Assembly (NCBI GenBank): GCA_012517575.1
Contig: JAAYUQ010000033.1
Coordinates: 1 to 42,513, forward strand
Length of the DNA stretch: 42,513 nucleotides
Direction: 5' to 3'
DNA from: Bacteroidales bacterium
GTDB lineage: Bacteria; Bacteroidota; Bacteroidia; Bacteroidales; Paludibacteraceae
Each line of letters starts with the position of its first letter. The stretch's first letter is position 1. The translations under genes and the position numbers were made by a program. A model generated the notes under the pieces. It had not been told where the DNA came from and ran no database searches. It saw nothing but the letters and a program-made list of their open reading frames with translations. This document shows, one piece after another, positions 35,901 through 42,513 of this stretch.

Positions 35901-36887
35901 TTTTACCGACCAATGATACTGTGGCCGATCAAACTCGTTGTAGTACAAATCACCAGCCTTTCGACGGATAACGATAACACGATAAAGAACCTTGGCATTT
36001 GCATTAGTGCATTCGATAGTAACAGTATTGTTGCCTACCTGCAAAGGAACAATGGCATCGGGATAAACCGTATCACCAATTTTTACGATTACATTTGTCG
36101 AAGGATTTTTTTTCTCGAAATTCAGAGCAACTTGCTGTGTCTCATTAGTTACGGAAGTGATTGACACATATTGTGTAGAATCGAAAAGTACATTGTGTTC
36201 TACGCACCCTCCGACAGCCTGAATAGAAAGGTTGGAAAGCTGTGGGTCTGTGGCTGTAGAAATTTCGGTAACATAAACATTTTGATACGTACAGTTGGCC
36301 TTCCATGAAAGCAAACCTAAATAATGCCCTATAAAAGCATCATTTTGTCCCATAACATTTCCCATCGTATAGTCGGCTGTATTGGCAACTACCTGTCCAT
36401 TCAGCGAGTACACAATATGATTACCAATAACCGTAACACTAAAATGATATTTATTATCGACCGGACGCGTTACAGTACGTTGAGCTACCAAATCGAAAGC
36501 CTCCTGTCCTCTTAATCCCGTTTTCTGAAATTTGAAAAGCCGGGTAACGCCATTGTGAACATGGATATTGGCAACGTACATGTTTTTACTTCCCAAATCA
36601 TTTGTAGAGCCAAATACGAGAGATGCTGCTGATTCATTGGAATTATTGAAAGTTACATCGCCTTCATATACAAAGTTTTTTCCGGCAATGGTATTTGATA
36701 CCACAAAACCATCTCCACTCAGATTGCTGCTGATCAGACCTCTGTCATTAACAGTCCATGTCCCAGCATCATAGTTCAGACCTTCGAGATTGGTATGAAA
36801 CTGTTGCGAGCTGTTGTCAATAGGACTTAATGCAAAAGCTGAATAAAAAAATACAGAAAAAATTGCAAATAAAAATATGCGTTTCAT
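32934..36887 (-). CDS. GH32 fructosidase fused to SGNH esterase, with LamG-like domain and T9SS tail
   Basis: A 1317-residue secreted fusion enzyme. The start at 36887 (MKRIFLFAIFSVFFYSAFAL) gives a normal signal peptide; an in-frame upstream extension of 11 residues is unlikely. Residues 25-210 are LamG/DUF1080-like. Residues about 238-310 look like a cadherin-like beta-sandwich. GH32 spans about 315-795 with nucleophile Asp335 in WWSNDPNGLVY, Asp464 in FRDPKVF and acid/base Glu506 in ECPDFF, so beta-fructofuranoside (levan, inulin or sucrose-type) hydrolysis is expected. Residues about 800-1065 form an SGNH domain: GQSLSTGHE with Ser812, WLQGEWN at 939-945 and SHGHLDANGYRWYGE near His1040, resembling sialate-O-acetylesterase-type enzymes. 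A further beta domain and a T9SS-type tail (VNLKIFDLQGKLLKDFG, GIYLVSVNTSYG) end the protein. A 158-bp gap upstream may hold a promoter. Confidence 0.88.
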   Translation of the reverse strand: MKRIFLFAIFSVFFYSAFALSPIDNSSQQFHTNLEGLNYDAGTWTVNDRGLISSNLSGDGFVVSNTIAGKNFVYEGDVTFNNSNESAASLVFGSTNDLGSKNMYVANIHVHNGVTRLFKFQKTGLRGQEAFDLVAQRTVTRPVDNKYHFSVTVIGNHIVYSLNGQVVANTADYTMGNVMGQNDAFIGHYLGLLSWKANCTYQNVYVTEISTATDPQLSNLSIQAVGGCVEHNVLFDSTQYVSITSVTNETQQVALNFEKKNPSTNVIVKIGDTVYPDAIVPLQVGNNTVTIECTNANAKVLYRVIVIRRKAGDLYYNEFDRPQYHWSVKQWWSNDPNGLVYYNGEYHFFHQHYPGIDWGPMHWGHAVSTDLIHWTELPVALYPDEHGTMFSGSAVVDENNTYGLFKNPDGTPSQTGGMVLIVTADGNGERVIIAYSKDGRHFAKADGVSIDWTEDPIDDRAFRDPKVFRYQNKWFLVIAGGPLRIYSSDNLLNWTIESTYTNINTECPDFFPLSVTNGGQGERKWVLSCGGVGYKVGDFRQVNGKWTFLPDSYYASSNGSMNYGNDAYATQTYSVGNFDVPQRVVEISWQNFRATSIGKDNGNKIFNGQMTIQNELSLIKDANGKYLLQQTPIAEYESLRDSTKVVKLTNQTIYGVQPVDFTGKSYEILAEFDITNAVEVGFRVRSGNGYYTKIGYNTTNNQFYNDRTRTGIGGYRDKFIGIAPKSAVVDGKLKMRIFVDRNCVEVFSTDNTLIGSTLIYPAAECDSLEVFSTGTASTVNAEIFPMRSIWNNTATAIANPKEYTHLIMYGQSLSTGHEAGTALSRDNVEGVYMLGQQVWFNYGNYDLTEINPLVGHSAFGMSNDLFEPPIIGAANHIRLKGYENNIIASSTGDSGKSIEDLSKESQVQRLYGVYTQALNFGKQAVARTQSSVYNPAIFWLQGEWNYTQEGSGLTSGSKPNNTKAGYKQLLLTLKNNMQNDVQHIYGQKERPLFITYQTGGQYVRGRMVEIGMAQVEAANENTDIVCAGPLYQMTNYSHGHLDANGYRWYGEMLGKVYYKTKILGQKFIPLQPQSIRRDLSNPKKIIIKFQVPVPPLVLDTKILPKIADYGFLVYSKRATQTITGIQIISLDEVEITCANDLTDDVEITYAGENATGQGNLRDSDPYQAVFNYTDIDAKDSNGNYIFPRNDNRSLRPAYQPVDDNGKIIYDQPYPLYNFCVGFYYKLPKDQTEIEILSGVKDVQFKKNELNLVQCGKTLKVLASYPGVNLKIFDLQGKLLKDFGKQNCNEYMLDFLPNGIYLVSVNTSYGLINKTIRL

Positions 36888-37045
36888 GATTATAAAAATT
36901 TGATCTAAAAAATAGAACAATAATTTTTTTACAACGAGGTTATACTCAATTTTAAAATTTCTGATACTTTGAAATACGTCGAATTATTTGAATTTTAATA
37001 GAAATGATTTGAATGAACAAACTTTATGATTCTTTTTTCATGGTT
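36888..37045 (-). other. AT-rich leader upstream of the GH32-SGNH gene
   Basis: This 158-bp gap between the GH115 stop and the GH32-SGNH start is strongly AT-rich. No full TAnnTTTG match, hairpin terminator or RNA gene is seen on the minus strand. It is long enough to contain a promoter for the downstream operon. Confidence 0.3.
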
Positions 37046-40000
37046 TTACATTACTACAACTTTTGCTGCCGTATTGCCTTCTTTGGCGATGATTCTCACA
37101 AAATAAACTCCTGAAGGTAATGGTACAAAAGTTTGATTATTCACCAACCCTTGCGAAAGGATTTCTACGCCTGAGACGGAATACACCTGCATTTTAGCAC
37201 TTACCGCCATATCGGCGACACGAACAAAAAAACCGCCTTTCGCATTCTCGACACTATAATTTTTCAATTTTATTTCGTTTTTTTTTAAGCCGGAAGTAAA
37301 AAGCTCTTTCAGTTCCAAACGAAAATTATCCACTTTAAACAAGCCCGATTCCAATGAAGTTTCTCGCGATCCATTTTTATACTGATTGCTCGTACGAATA
37401 CCTATCCGCAGAGTCTCGCCTTCTTGCACATCTGTTTCAACCTGCATTTCTTTCAAAAAAAACGATCCGTTGGGTGTCCATCCGGCAAAACTATTGTTTT
37501 CTCCGGGCGTAAGATTCACATTGTAATCCTCTTCCTTCCCAAAATACTGCACATTTTTATTGGCAAATAAACGCTGCGTTGTCAAAAGACGACTTTCTTT
37601 AACAGCCAAACGACACTTAACCATATATTTCCCCGCCGGAATACCCTTTATATTCTGATACAGTTCAAAAGAGTTTGGAAAAGGAGTGGAATAATACCAG
37701 CAAGCTCTTTCACCTGCTATATTGCCAGCATCATTATTTGATCCAAAAGAATTTCCGCTTATTCCACCAGTATCTTGCCAACCATAAGGTGTTCCCCGAT
37801 AAGTTACATCTCCATCCTGCTGCATACCGGTTGTAATTTCAAAACTCGGATTTACAATATAGGAAGTTGATTTTATTACGCTTCGACGATATTGAGCCAT
37901 CGCCGCTTCAAGAGTGGCGATGGCATCAATTTGTTCTTCAAAAGTAGTGGTAGTTTTATCTCTCACGGAAATTGCCGTCTGAATTGCTTCGTTGAAAATC
38001 GCTCGGTTTTCGGAAGAATACATTCCGTCATATACACCTTCCGATGTTGAGTTAAAGAGCGTCTGAGCTTCATTTACAAGATTTTTCAAACGATTAAGAG
38101 GAGTTGATACAGAATAGTCTGTAACAAGTTCAAGACGAAAATAATCTACTTTAAACCAACCACCGTTATCGGTAGCCAAAGAGCCGTTTTTGTGCTTATT
38201 TGAGGAACGAATGCCAATTGATAAATTGGTAGTGTCAGAAACAACAAATTTCAAAGACATTTCTTTGAGGTTTATACCTGAGCCATTACCTGGATCGACA
38301 GCATAACCTGCAAAAGTATTTATTTCGCTTGGAGTAAGGTTGTTTTGATAATCCGATTCCTTTCCGTAATACTGGACTTTATTGCCGGCAAAGAGTCGCT
38401 GCGTTGTAATCCCTCCGGTAGCAGGAATACCAAGCCGACAGCGCAAAATATATTCTCCGGGAGGTAAATTGTTAATGGTTTGCGATAATTGAAATGCTGA
38501 AGGCATCGGCGTAGAGTTGTACCAACAAACATACTTTCCGTGATAGTTGGCAGCATCGGCATTTACACCCCATGATTGTCCGTTAAGCTCACCAGTACGC
38601 GTCCAGCCAAAAGGGTCCCCTCGATACACACTTCCATCAAGACGCATACCTTCCGTAATTTCAAAATCAGGATTTGTAATTAGCCTTGTTAAATCATTTT
38701 CTGCAGGATAAACAACAGACAAACCGCTCAACACCAAACCCGGCTCAGCAAAATAAATCCGGATAGTAATGTTTTTGTTCTCGCTGCTTTGGTAGAAAGT
38801 CTCACCAAGAGTATAACTGCGACGGACATCCACAAGCCAACGTGCATTTTCACCCAATGCATTTCCACCGCCCAAACCGTTGCCTACAGTTACAAAAGCC
38901 GGCGTTCCGTTATCAATAGAAATAGCGTAACGAAGTCCTTTCCCCTCGTAAAGCGGAAAGGTAGGAAAACATTTCACCTGAATGTTGTTCTCTCCTTTAG
39001 ACACAGGTATGCTGTATTCAACATAAGGTGCGGTTGTTATGTTACCTTCATTATAAACGGTATAATCAATTGGTCTTACCGTGAGTGAAGCTGTACCAAT
39101 ACCCAAACCCGGAATTGTTGAAATAGTCTTCCCATTGTTATTTTTTGCAGTATACGAGATAATTTCAAAATTTCGGACTGAATCCTGTGGTGTAGGTGTT
39201 ATGTTTCCAGCATCTATTTGCTCTTCATCAATCACAACTGGATCGTAAAAGAAAGAGTGATTGCGAGGTGCATAATCCATCATTCCATCCCATTTTCCAC
39301 CGGCAATACCATGATTGTATTTGTAGGTTAAATCTTGAATAAGTTGATATGCCTGTTGTGCATCCAACGCTATGGCAAGAGCATCTTCTCGCCGACCACG
39401 AGCCGCATATTCAAAACTTAGCTTTGCTCCCAAAATTTTGCGATTCATCGCCCAGGAGGCTTCAACGGGATAACCAATCAGTTCAAAATAAGCATCTTTC
39501 AAACGTTCGGGAAGTTGGGATTCTATGGTTTTCATTTTATTTACCAGCTTGCCGAAATCATCAATACGTTTTTCCATCTCGCTAATGGAATAAACATTCC
39601 AATTGATATGTTCAGCGCGTCCCTGCGAAATCAGATGATAATATTCTGTTTTGATTTCTGCAATTTGTTGCCCAAATGTTGTTCCAAAAGTTTCATTTGC
39701 CCAAAACAAGACGTAATCTGCAGCATTTTCAGGTTTCCATCGATCGGCATCCCAAGCTAAATCCATGGCAAACTGATACTCTAATTCAGCCGGTTTGATA
39801 TCGCCCACATTGAAAATCCATGCGGTTTTACAATTCAACTCATAGGCCTTTGTCATTTCAAAACTTATATGAGCAGGCGAAGTACCACCCAGCCAAAGAT
39901 AGTCGTATCCATTATTCCCTCCCCAATATGAGAAGTGGAAATAAACTCCTCCTCCACCACTCCGCATCTGCTCAACAGGGTTGGCAAGTCGTCTGATATA

Positions 40001-41227
40001 ACCAAAATTATCGTCAACCCACATAATGGTAACATCATCGGGAACTTTCAAACCAAGGTTATATACAGGCAACACTTCTTTATAGGGAATAAAAAGCTGT
40101 GGAATTTGGTTAGCGGGTTTACCAAGTGTATCTTGCAACATCGAGCGCTGTGTAACAAAAAGGTCTTCGAGAGCATCTTTACGTTCTGCATCGGTATTGT
40201 AACCTTCCATTCCGCTATCATGAATACCGCGCATGCCAATTCCGTAAACAGCCGGATTGTTTTTGGACTCCTTAATGCGATCACCCCAGTAGCGGATAAG
40301 CGTTTGACGATTTGTGCGCCAATTGTAGTCGCCGGGTGCATGTCCGTATTCTAAAACAAAATTATTACGCCATTCATCTTCGTTGTCACGCAAAAGAATA
40401 TCGCAGTGACTACCACCAAGAGCAATTTGATATTTACGTGCTATTACCGGATTTTGTTTATAGAACCAAAAGGCTTTGGTACAACTGTGCATGGCAGGCC
40501 AGAAATAATTGGATTTTGTACGCAACATTAATTCAAAAATTCGCTCGTGAGCGTTGGGGCCAATATCTCCACCTCCGTTTGGACGAATGCCGGGATCCAT
40601 ATTCTTAGCTGCCCAAGGTTGCATTCCCCAATCTTCGTCATTGATAAACATACCGCGATATTTTACCGAAGGAGGTCCGAAAATGCTTTCACCTTTAGTA
40701 ACATAAACTTCGTTTTTGTGTTCGGGAAGCACATCTGCAAACCAAACCCAGGGAGAAACACCCATCATGCGCGAAAGTTCAAATACACCATAAGCCGTAC
40801 CCCGCGGATCACTTCCGGCAATGACCAATGCTTGCTCAACACCCGGCAGTGGATTATCAATAACCGAAATAAGGAAAGTTTCCCATTTCCCTTCGAGTTT
40901 TGTGGCATCAAGTTTTCCTGCATTTACCAATTGTTGAATAAACAAAGAACCAAGCGTTCCCACAATCATTGGTTTTAATGTGGTAATGGAATTGAAAACT
41001 TTTGGTCGAAAACCTGTTACAAGATTCACATCTCCGGAAAAAGCCGTGGCTGCAACCGTAACAACTTCAGTATCCTGTGCATCAACGACAATTTGTGTTG
41101 TCATACCTCCCGCAACAACAGGAAAAGCTCCCTCAGCCTGAGAATTTGTAACCGAAATCGGAGCAGCTTCAGCAAAAAAAACCTGAAACGCCAAGCAAGC
41201 AGTTAATAAAAATTTTGAATGTTTCAT
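37046..41227 (-). CDS. GH115-family alpha-glucuronidase with CBM-FIVAR-CBM array and T9SS-type tail
   Basis: A 1393-residue secreted GH115 enzyme, expected to remove alpha-1,2-linked glucuronic acid (or its 4-O-methyl ether) from polymeric xylan or a similar acidic glycan. Signal peptide 1-22. Family landmarks include GSDPRGTAYGVFELSRMMGVSPWVWF (split here: GSDPRGTAYG, GVSPWVWF), YRGMFINDEDWGMQPWA, YFWPAMH, YGIGMRGIHDSGM, MWVDDNFGYIRRL, and HFSYWGG. The catalytic region spans about 30-665 and a GH115 C-terminal beta domain about 680-842. Two homologous CBM4/9-like domains follow (848-1035 and 1122-1306), separated by a helical FIVAR-like segment (1042-1116). The C-terminal ~66 residues (MQVYSVSGVEILSQG, GVYFVRIIAKEG) are a T9SS-type tail lacking YPNP. 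It is flanked by a 331-bp and a 158-bp gap, so it may be a single transcript. Confidence 0.92.
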   Translation of the reverse strand: MKHSKFLLTACLAFQVFFAEAAPISVTNSQAEGAFPVVAGGMTTQIVVDAQDTEVVTVAATAFSGDVNLVTGFRPKVFNSITTLKPMIVGTLGSLFIQQLVNAGKLDATKLEGKWETFLISVIDNPLPGVEQALVIAGSDPRGTAYGVFELSRMMGVSPWVWFADVLPEHKNEVYVTKGESIFGPPSVKYRGMFINDEDWGMQPWAAKNMDPGIRPNGGGDIGPNAHERIFELMLRTKSNYFWPAMHSCTKAFWFYKQNPVIARKYQIALGGSHCDILLRDNEDEWRNNFVLEYGHAPGDYNWRTNRQTLIRYWGDRIKESKNNPAVYGIGMRGIHDSGMEGYNTDAERKDALEDLFVTQRSMLQDTLGKPANQIPQLFIPYKEVLPVYNLGLKVPDDVTIMWVDDNFGYIRRLANPVEQMRSGGGGVYFHFSYWGGNNGYDYLWLGGTSPAHISFEMTKAYELNCKTAWIFNVGDIKPAELEYQFAMDLAWDADRWKPENAADYVLFWANETFGTTFGQQIAEIKTEYYHLISQGRAEHINWNVYSISEMEKRIDDFGKLVNKMKTIESQLPERLKDAYFELIGYPVEASWAMNRKILGAKLSFEYAARGRREDALAIALDAQQAYQLIQDLTYKYNHGIAGGKWDGMMDYAPRNHSFFYDPVVIDEEQIDAGNITPTPQDSVRNFEIISYTAKNNNGKTISTIPGLGIGTASLTVRPIDYTVYNEGNITTAPYVEYSIPVSKGENNIQVKCFPTFPLYEGKGLRYAISIDNGTPAFVTVGNGLGGGNALGENARWLVDVRRSYTLGETFYQSSENKNITIRIYFAEPGLVLSGLSVVYPAENDLTRLITNPDFEITEGMRLDGSVYRGDPFGWTRTGELNGQSWGVNADAANYHGKYVCWYNSTPMPSAFQLSQTINNLPPGEYILRCRLGIPATGGITTQRLFAGNKVQYYGKESDYQNNLTPSEINTFAGYAVDPGNGSGINLKEMSLKFVVSDTTNLSIGIRSSNKHKNGSLATDNGGWFKVDYFRLELVTDYSVSTPLNRLKNLVNEAQTLFNSTSEGVYDGMYSSENRAIFNEAIQTAISVRDKTTTTFEEQIDAIATLEAAMAQYRRSVIKSTSYIVNPSFEITTGMQQDGDVTYRGTPYGWQDTGGISGNSFGSNNDAGNIAGERACWYYSTPFPNSFELYQNIKGIPAGKYMVKCRLAVKESRLLTTQRLFANKNVQYFGKEEDYNVNLTPGENNSFAGWTPNGSFFLKEMQVETDVQEGETLRIGIRTSNQYKNGSRETSLESGLFKVDNFRLELKELFTSGLKKNEIKLKNYSVENAKGGFFVRVADMAVSAKMQVYSVSGVEILSQGLVNNQTFVPLPSGVYFVRIIAKEGNTAAKVVVM
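37310..38686 (-). repeat. Duplicated CBM4/9-like domain inside the GH115 gene
   Basis: The segments 38123-38686 and 37310-37864 encode homologous domains. Shared blocks include NPDFEIT/NPSFEIT with GM, GWTRTGELNGQSWG/GWQDTGGISGNSFG, TTQRLFA, VQYYGKESDY/VQYFGKEEDY, IGIRSSNKHKNGS/IGIRTSNQYKNGS and FKVDYFRLEL/FKVDNFRLEL. The DNA has drifted, so the duplication is old. Confidence 0.85.
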
Positions 41228-41558
41228 GTGTATTGAATTAGTCCCTTAAAAAGGAAAGAAAAACATGATGAAAAAAATTCATACTTTGCTCTTTATTCCC
41301 TTATGAAGGTCAGATAGTTTTAATTACTCATTATTGCCAATTTTATTCATTGGAATTAAAAGTTACGTTAGGAAATTGATATTGGTGGAAAGTATTATTT
41401 CTATAACCACTTGAAGCATGCCATTTGAAAGCAATATTATTACGCCGTTTTAATTTAACTGGTGCTAATCACTAATTTCACCTACTTATATTCACACTAA
41501 CGAGGCTTTTTTATATCATTTTGCAAATACCGTAAAAAAATCCCCATGTCGATTTATT
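41228..41558. other. 331-bp intergenic region before the GH115 gene
   Basis: No gene, tRNA or clear hairpin terminator is seen on either strand. The sequence is AT-rich and has stop codons in all frames at short intervals. Its length suggests the 3' end of the SGNH-LamG transcript and a promoter for GH115, but no full TAnnTTTG match was found on the minus strand. Confidence 0.4.
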
Positions 41559-42513
41559 TTATCTGTCTATTACTATCTTTTGCGATTTTATCTCACCACG
41601 GTCCGATAAAATTTTAACGACATAAATTCCAGCTGAAATTTTTTTTGTGTAGTCAGAATCAATATTCATTGTATGAAATAATCTTTGTCCAAGAAGCGAG
41701 TAAAACGTTATTTCCTTGATTTTTTGATTTTTATTGAAAGGTATTTCATTCCAACCACTTAAAGTATTTTCTTCATCTATACTCAACGTATTCAAACTTT
41801 GAGCAGCATTGAACAATACATCTTTTTCGGAAGAAACATCGAATGGTGCATAAATTTCGAGACTCGATTTCAACATTTTGCCTTGATACAAAGCAGCAAT
41901 TTCTTCGGCACACATGCCAGCGCGGTGAAAAAAGAGTTCGCTATATTCAATAAGTTGTGGTGCATTTTCAAAATCGTTGAGAAAAAACTTTATTGGCACA
42001 AGTTTTTCATTTTCAGGTCTAATTCGAGGAATGCGTGCACCATCAATATAAAGTTGAGTAACTCCCTGTGCATAATAATGTGTCAAACTCACTGTATGCC
42101 AATTGCCATCATTCAGCGCTGCTACAGAAGCCTGCCCCTTGTAAGTGAGTTTACCATCGCTGCCTAAAACCAAATGTGCCGTATCGCCATTTTCAGTAAC
42201 AAATGAAGAAATGTTTCCAGCACCTGTAGTTTTAAAACTAAAAGTGAGTGTAAAAGAATGAAGTATGTTTTCGGGTGAAAAAGCAATACGTTTCACTGTT
42301 TTGTCTTTTGTTAAAACAAGTGACGTATGTTGTTTTCTTACAGGTTGAGGTTTTCCTGCAGCCAAAGCATCCATGAGTGAAGGGACAATAGCATAAAACA
42401 TTTCGGCATGTCCAGCAGTATTGGGATGTGCATTATCGGCCATGTAGCCCGATGCCCACTGACCTGCACCGTTATCAATTGCACCAAGCAAATTAACACT
42501 TGGTACATCCCAT
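41559..42513 (-). CDS. SGNH/GDSL esterase with LamG domain and T9SS-type tail (5' end outside window)
   Basis: The C-terminal 317 residues of a gene that runs off the right edge; the frame stays open to the last base (WDVPSVNLLGAIDNG precede the apparent start). ADNAHPNTAGHAEMFYAI matches the last SGNH block, in which Asp and His of DxxHP form the catalytic pair, so an acyl or carbohydrate esterase is likely. The nucleophilic Ser block would lie outside the window. The next ~180 residues form a LamG (concanavalin-like) domain (FTLTFSFKTTGAG, DGNWHTVSLTHYY, TQLYIDGARIP). The last ~60 residues (EITFYSLLGQRLFHT, GIYVVKILSDRGE) are a T9SS-type tail. It is the second SGNH domain in the cluster, beside GH115, which suggests removal of acyl groups from a glucuronic-acid-bearing glycan. 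Confidence 0.85.
   Translation of the reverse strand, partial: WDVPSVNLLGAIDNGAGQWASGYMADNAHPNTAGHAEMFYAIVPSLMDALAAGKPQPVRKQHTSLVLTKDKTVKRIAFSPENILHSFTLTFSFKTTGAGNISSFVTENGDTAHLVLGSDGKLTYKGQASVAALNDGNWHTVSLTHYYAQGVTQLYIDGARIPRIRPENEKLVPIKFFLNDFENAPQLIEYSELFFHRAGMCAEEIAALYQGKMLKSSLEIYAPFDVSSEKDVLFNAAQSLNTLSIDEENTLSGWNEIPFNKNQKIKEITFYSLLGQRLFHTMNIDSDYTKKISAGIYVVKILSDRGEIKSQKIVIDR

Noticed and set aside
5920-42513. susC/susD-like genes within the enzyme cluster
   Set aside because: All open frames in the region are accounted for by enzymes or their shadows; none shows TonB-receptor or SusD features.

Overview
The window looks like a chromosomal segment of a Bacteroidota bacterium, most likely a Bacteroidales relative. 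The DNA is AT-rich. Most secreted proteins end in a type IX secretion system (T9SS) type C-terminal sorting domain, several with the YPNP motif. Start regions lack strong Shine-Dalgarno sequences with one exception, and promoter-like sites match the Bacteroidota -7 consensus TAnnTTTG. The genus cannot be read from the sequence.

Layout. (1) Positions 1-501 hold no convincing gene. They carry two copies of a ~92-bp repeat, each with a perfect 22-bp palindrome, and the leader of the first gene. (2) 502-3669, plus strand: two secreted proteins that share an unusual DUF6383-like C-terminus (a large multidomain surface protein and a small CBM4/9-like protein), each followed by a hairpin. (3) 3879-5740, minus strand: a compact housekeeping operon of an AlaX-like tRNA-editing-domain protein, mtgA and lipB, with a good promoter. 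(4) 5920 to the right edge, minus strand: about 36 kb made almost only of secreted carbohydrate-active enzymes. In transcription order these are an SGNH esterase with a LamG domain (cut by the edge), GH115, a GH32-SGNH fusion, a DUF4965/glutaminase-family protein, GH51, GH31, GH43, a CotH-like kinase, GH78, a DUF5005-like protein, GH92, a GxGYxYP protein, GH76 and GH127. Three junctions are ATGA start/stop overlaps and others are only 5-90 bp apart, so much of this is probably one or a few operons.

The enzyme set would remove L-arabinofuranose (GH127, GH51, GH43), L-rhamnose (GH78), alpha-mannose (GH76, GH92), alpha-glucuronic acid (GH115), beta-fructofuranose (GH32), an alpha-linked hexose or xylose (GH31), and probably acyl esters (two SGNH domains). 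This points to a complex, acidic, branched plant-type or microbial heteroglycan. No susC/susD pair, transporter or regulator lies in the window. Eleven of the fourteen products have recognisable or probable T9SS tails. GH92, GH31 and the DUF4965 protein have signal peptides but no tail, suggesting cell-surface/secreted cleavage followed by periplasmic trimming.

The most interesting points are the large T9SS enzyme cluster without susCD; a CotH-like kinase inside an enzyme operon; the GH32-SGNH fusion; two little-characterised proteins (GxGYxYP and DUF5005-like) tightly coupled to known enzymes; and LamG-like and GH2-type beta-sandwich modules inserted into unrelated catalytic folds. All assignments come from reading motifs by eye; no database search was run.
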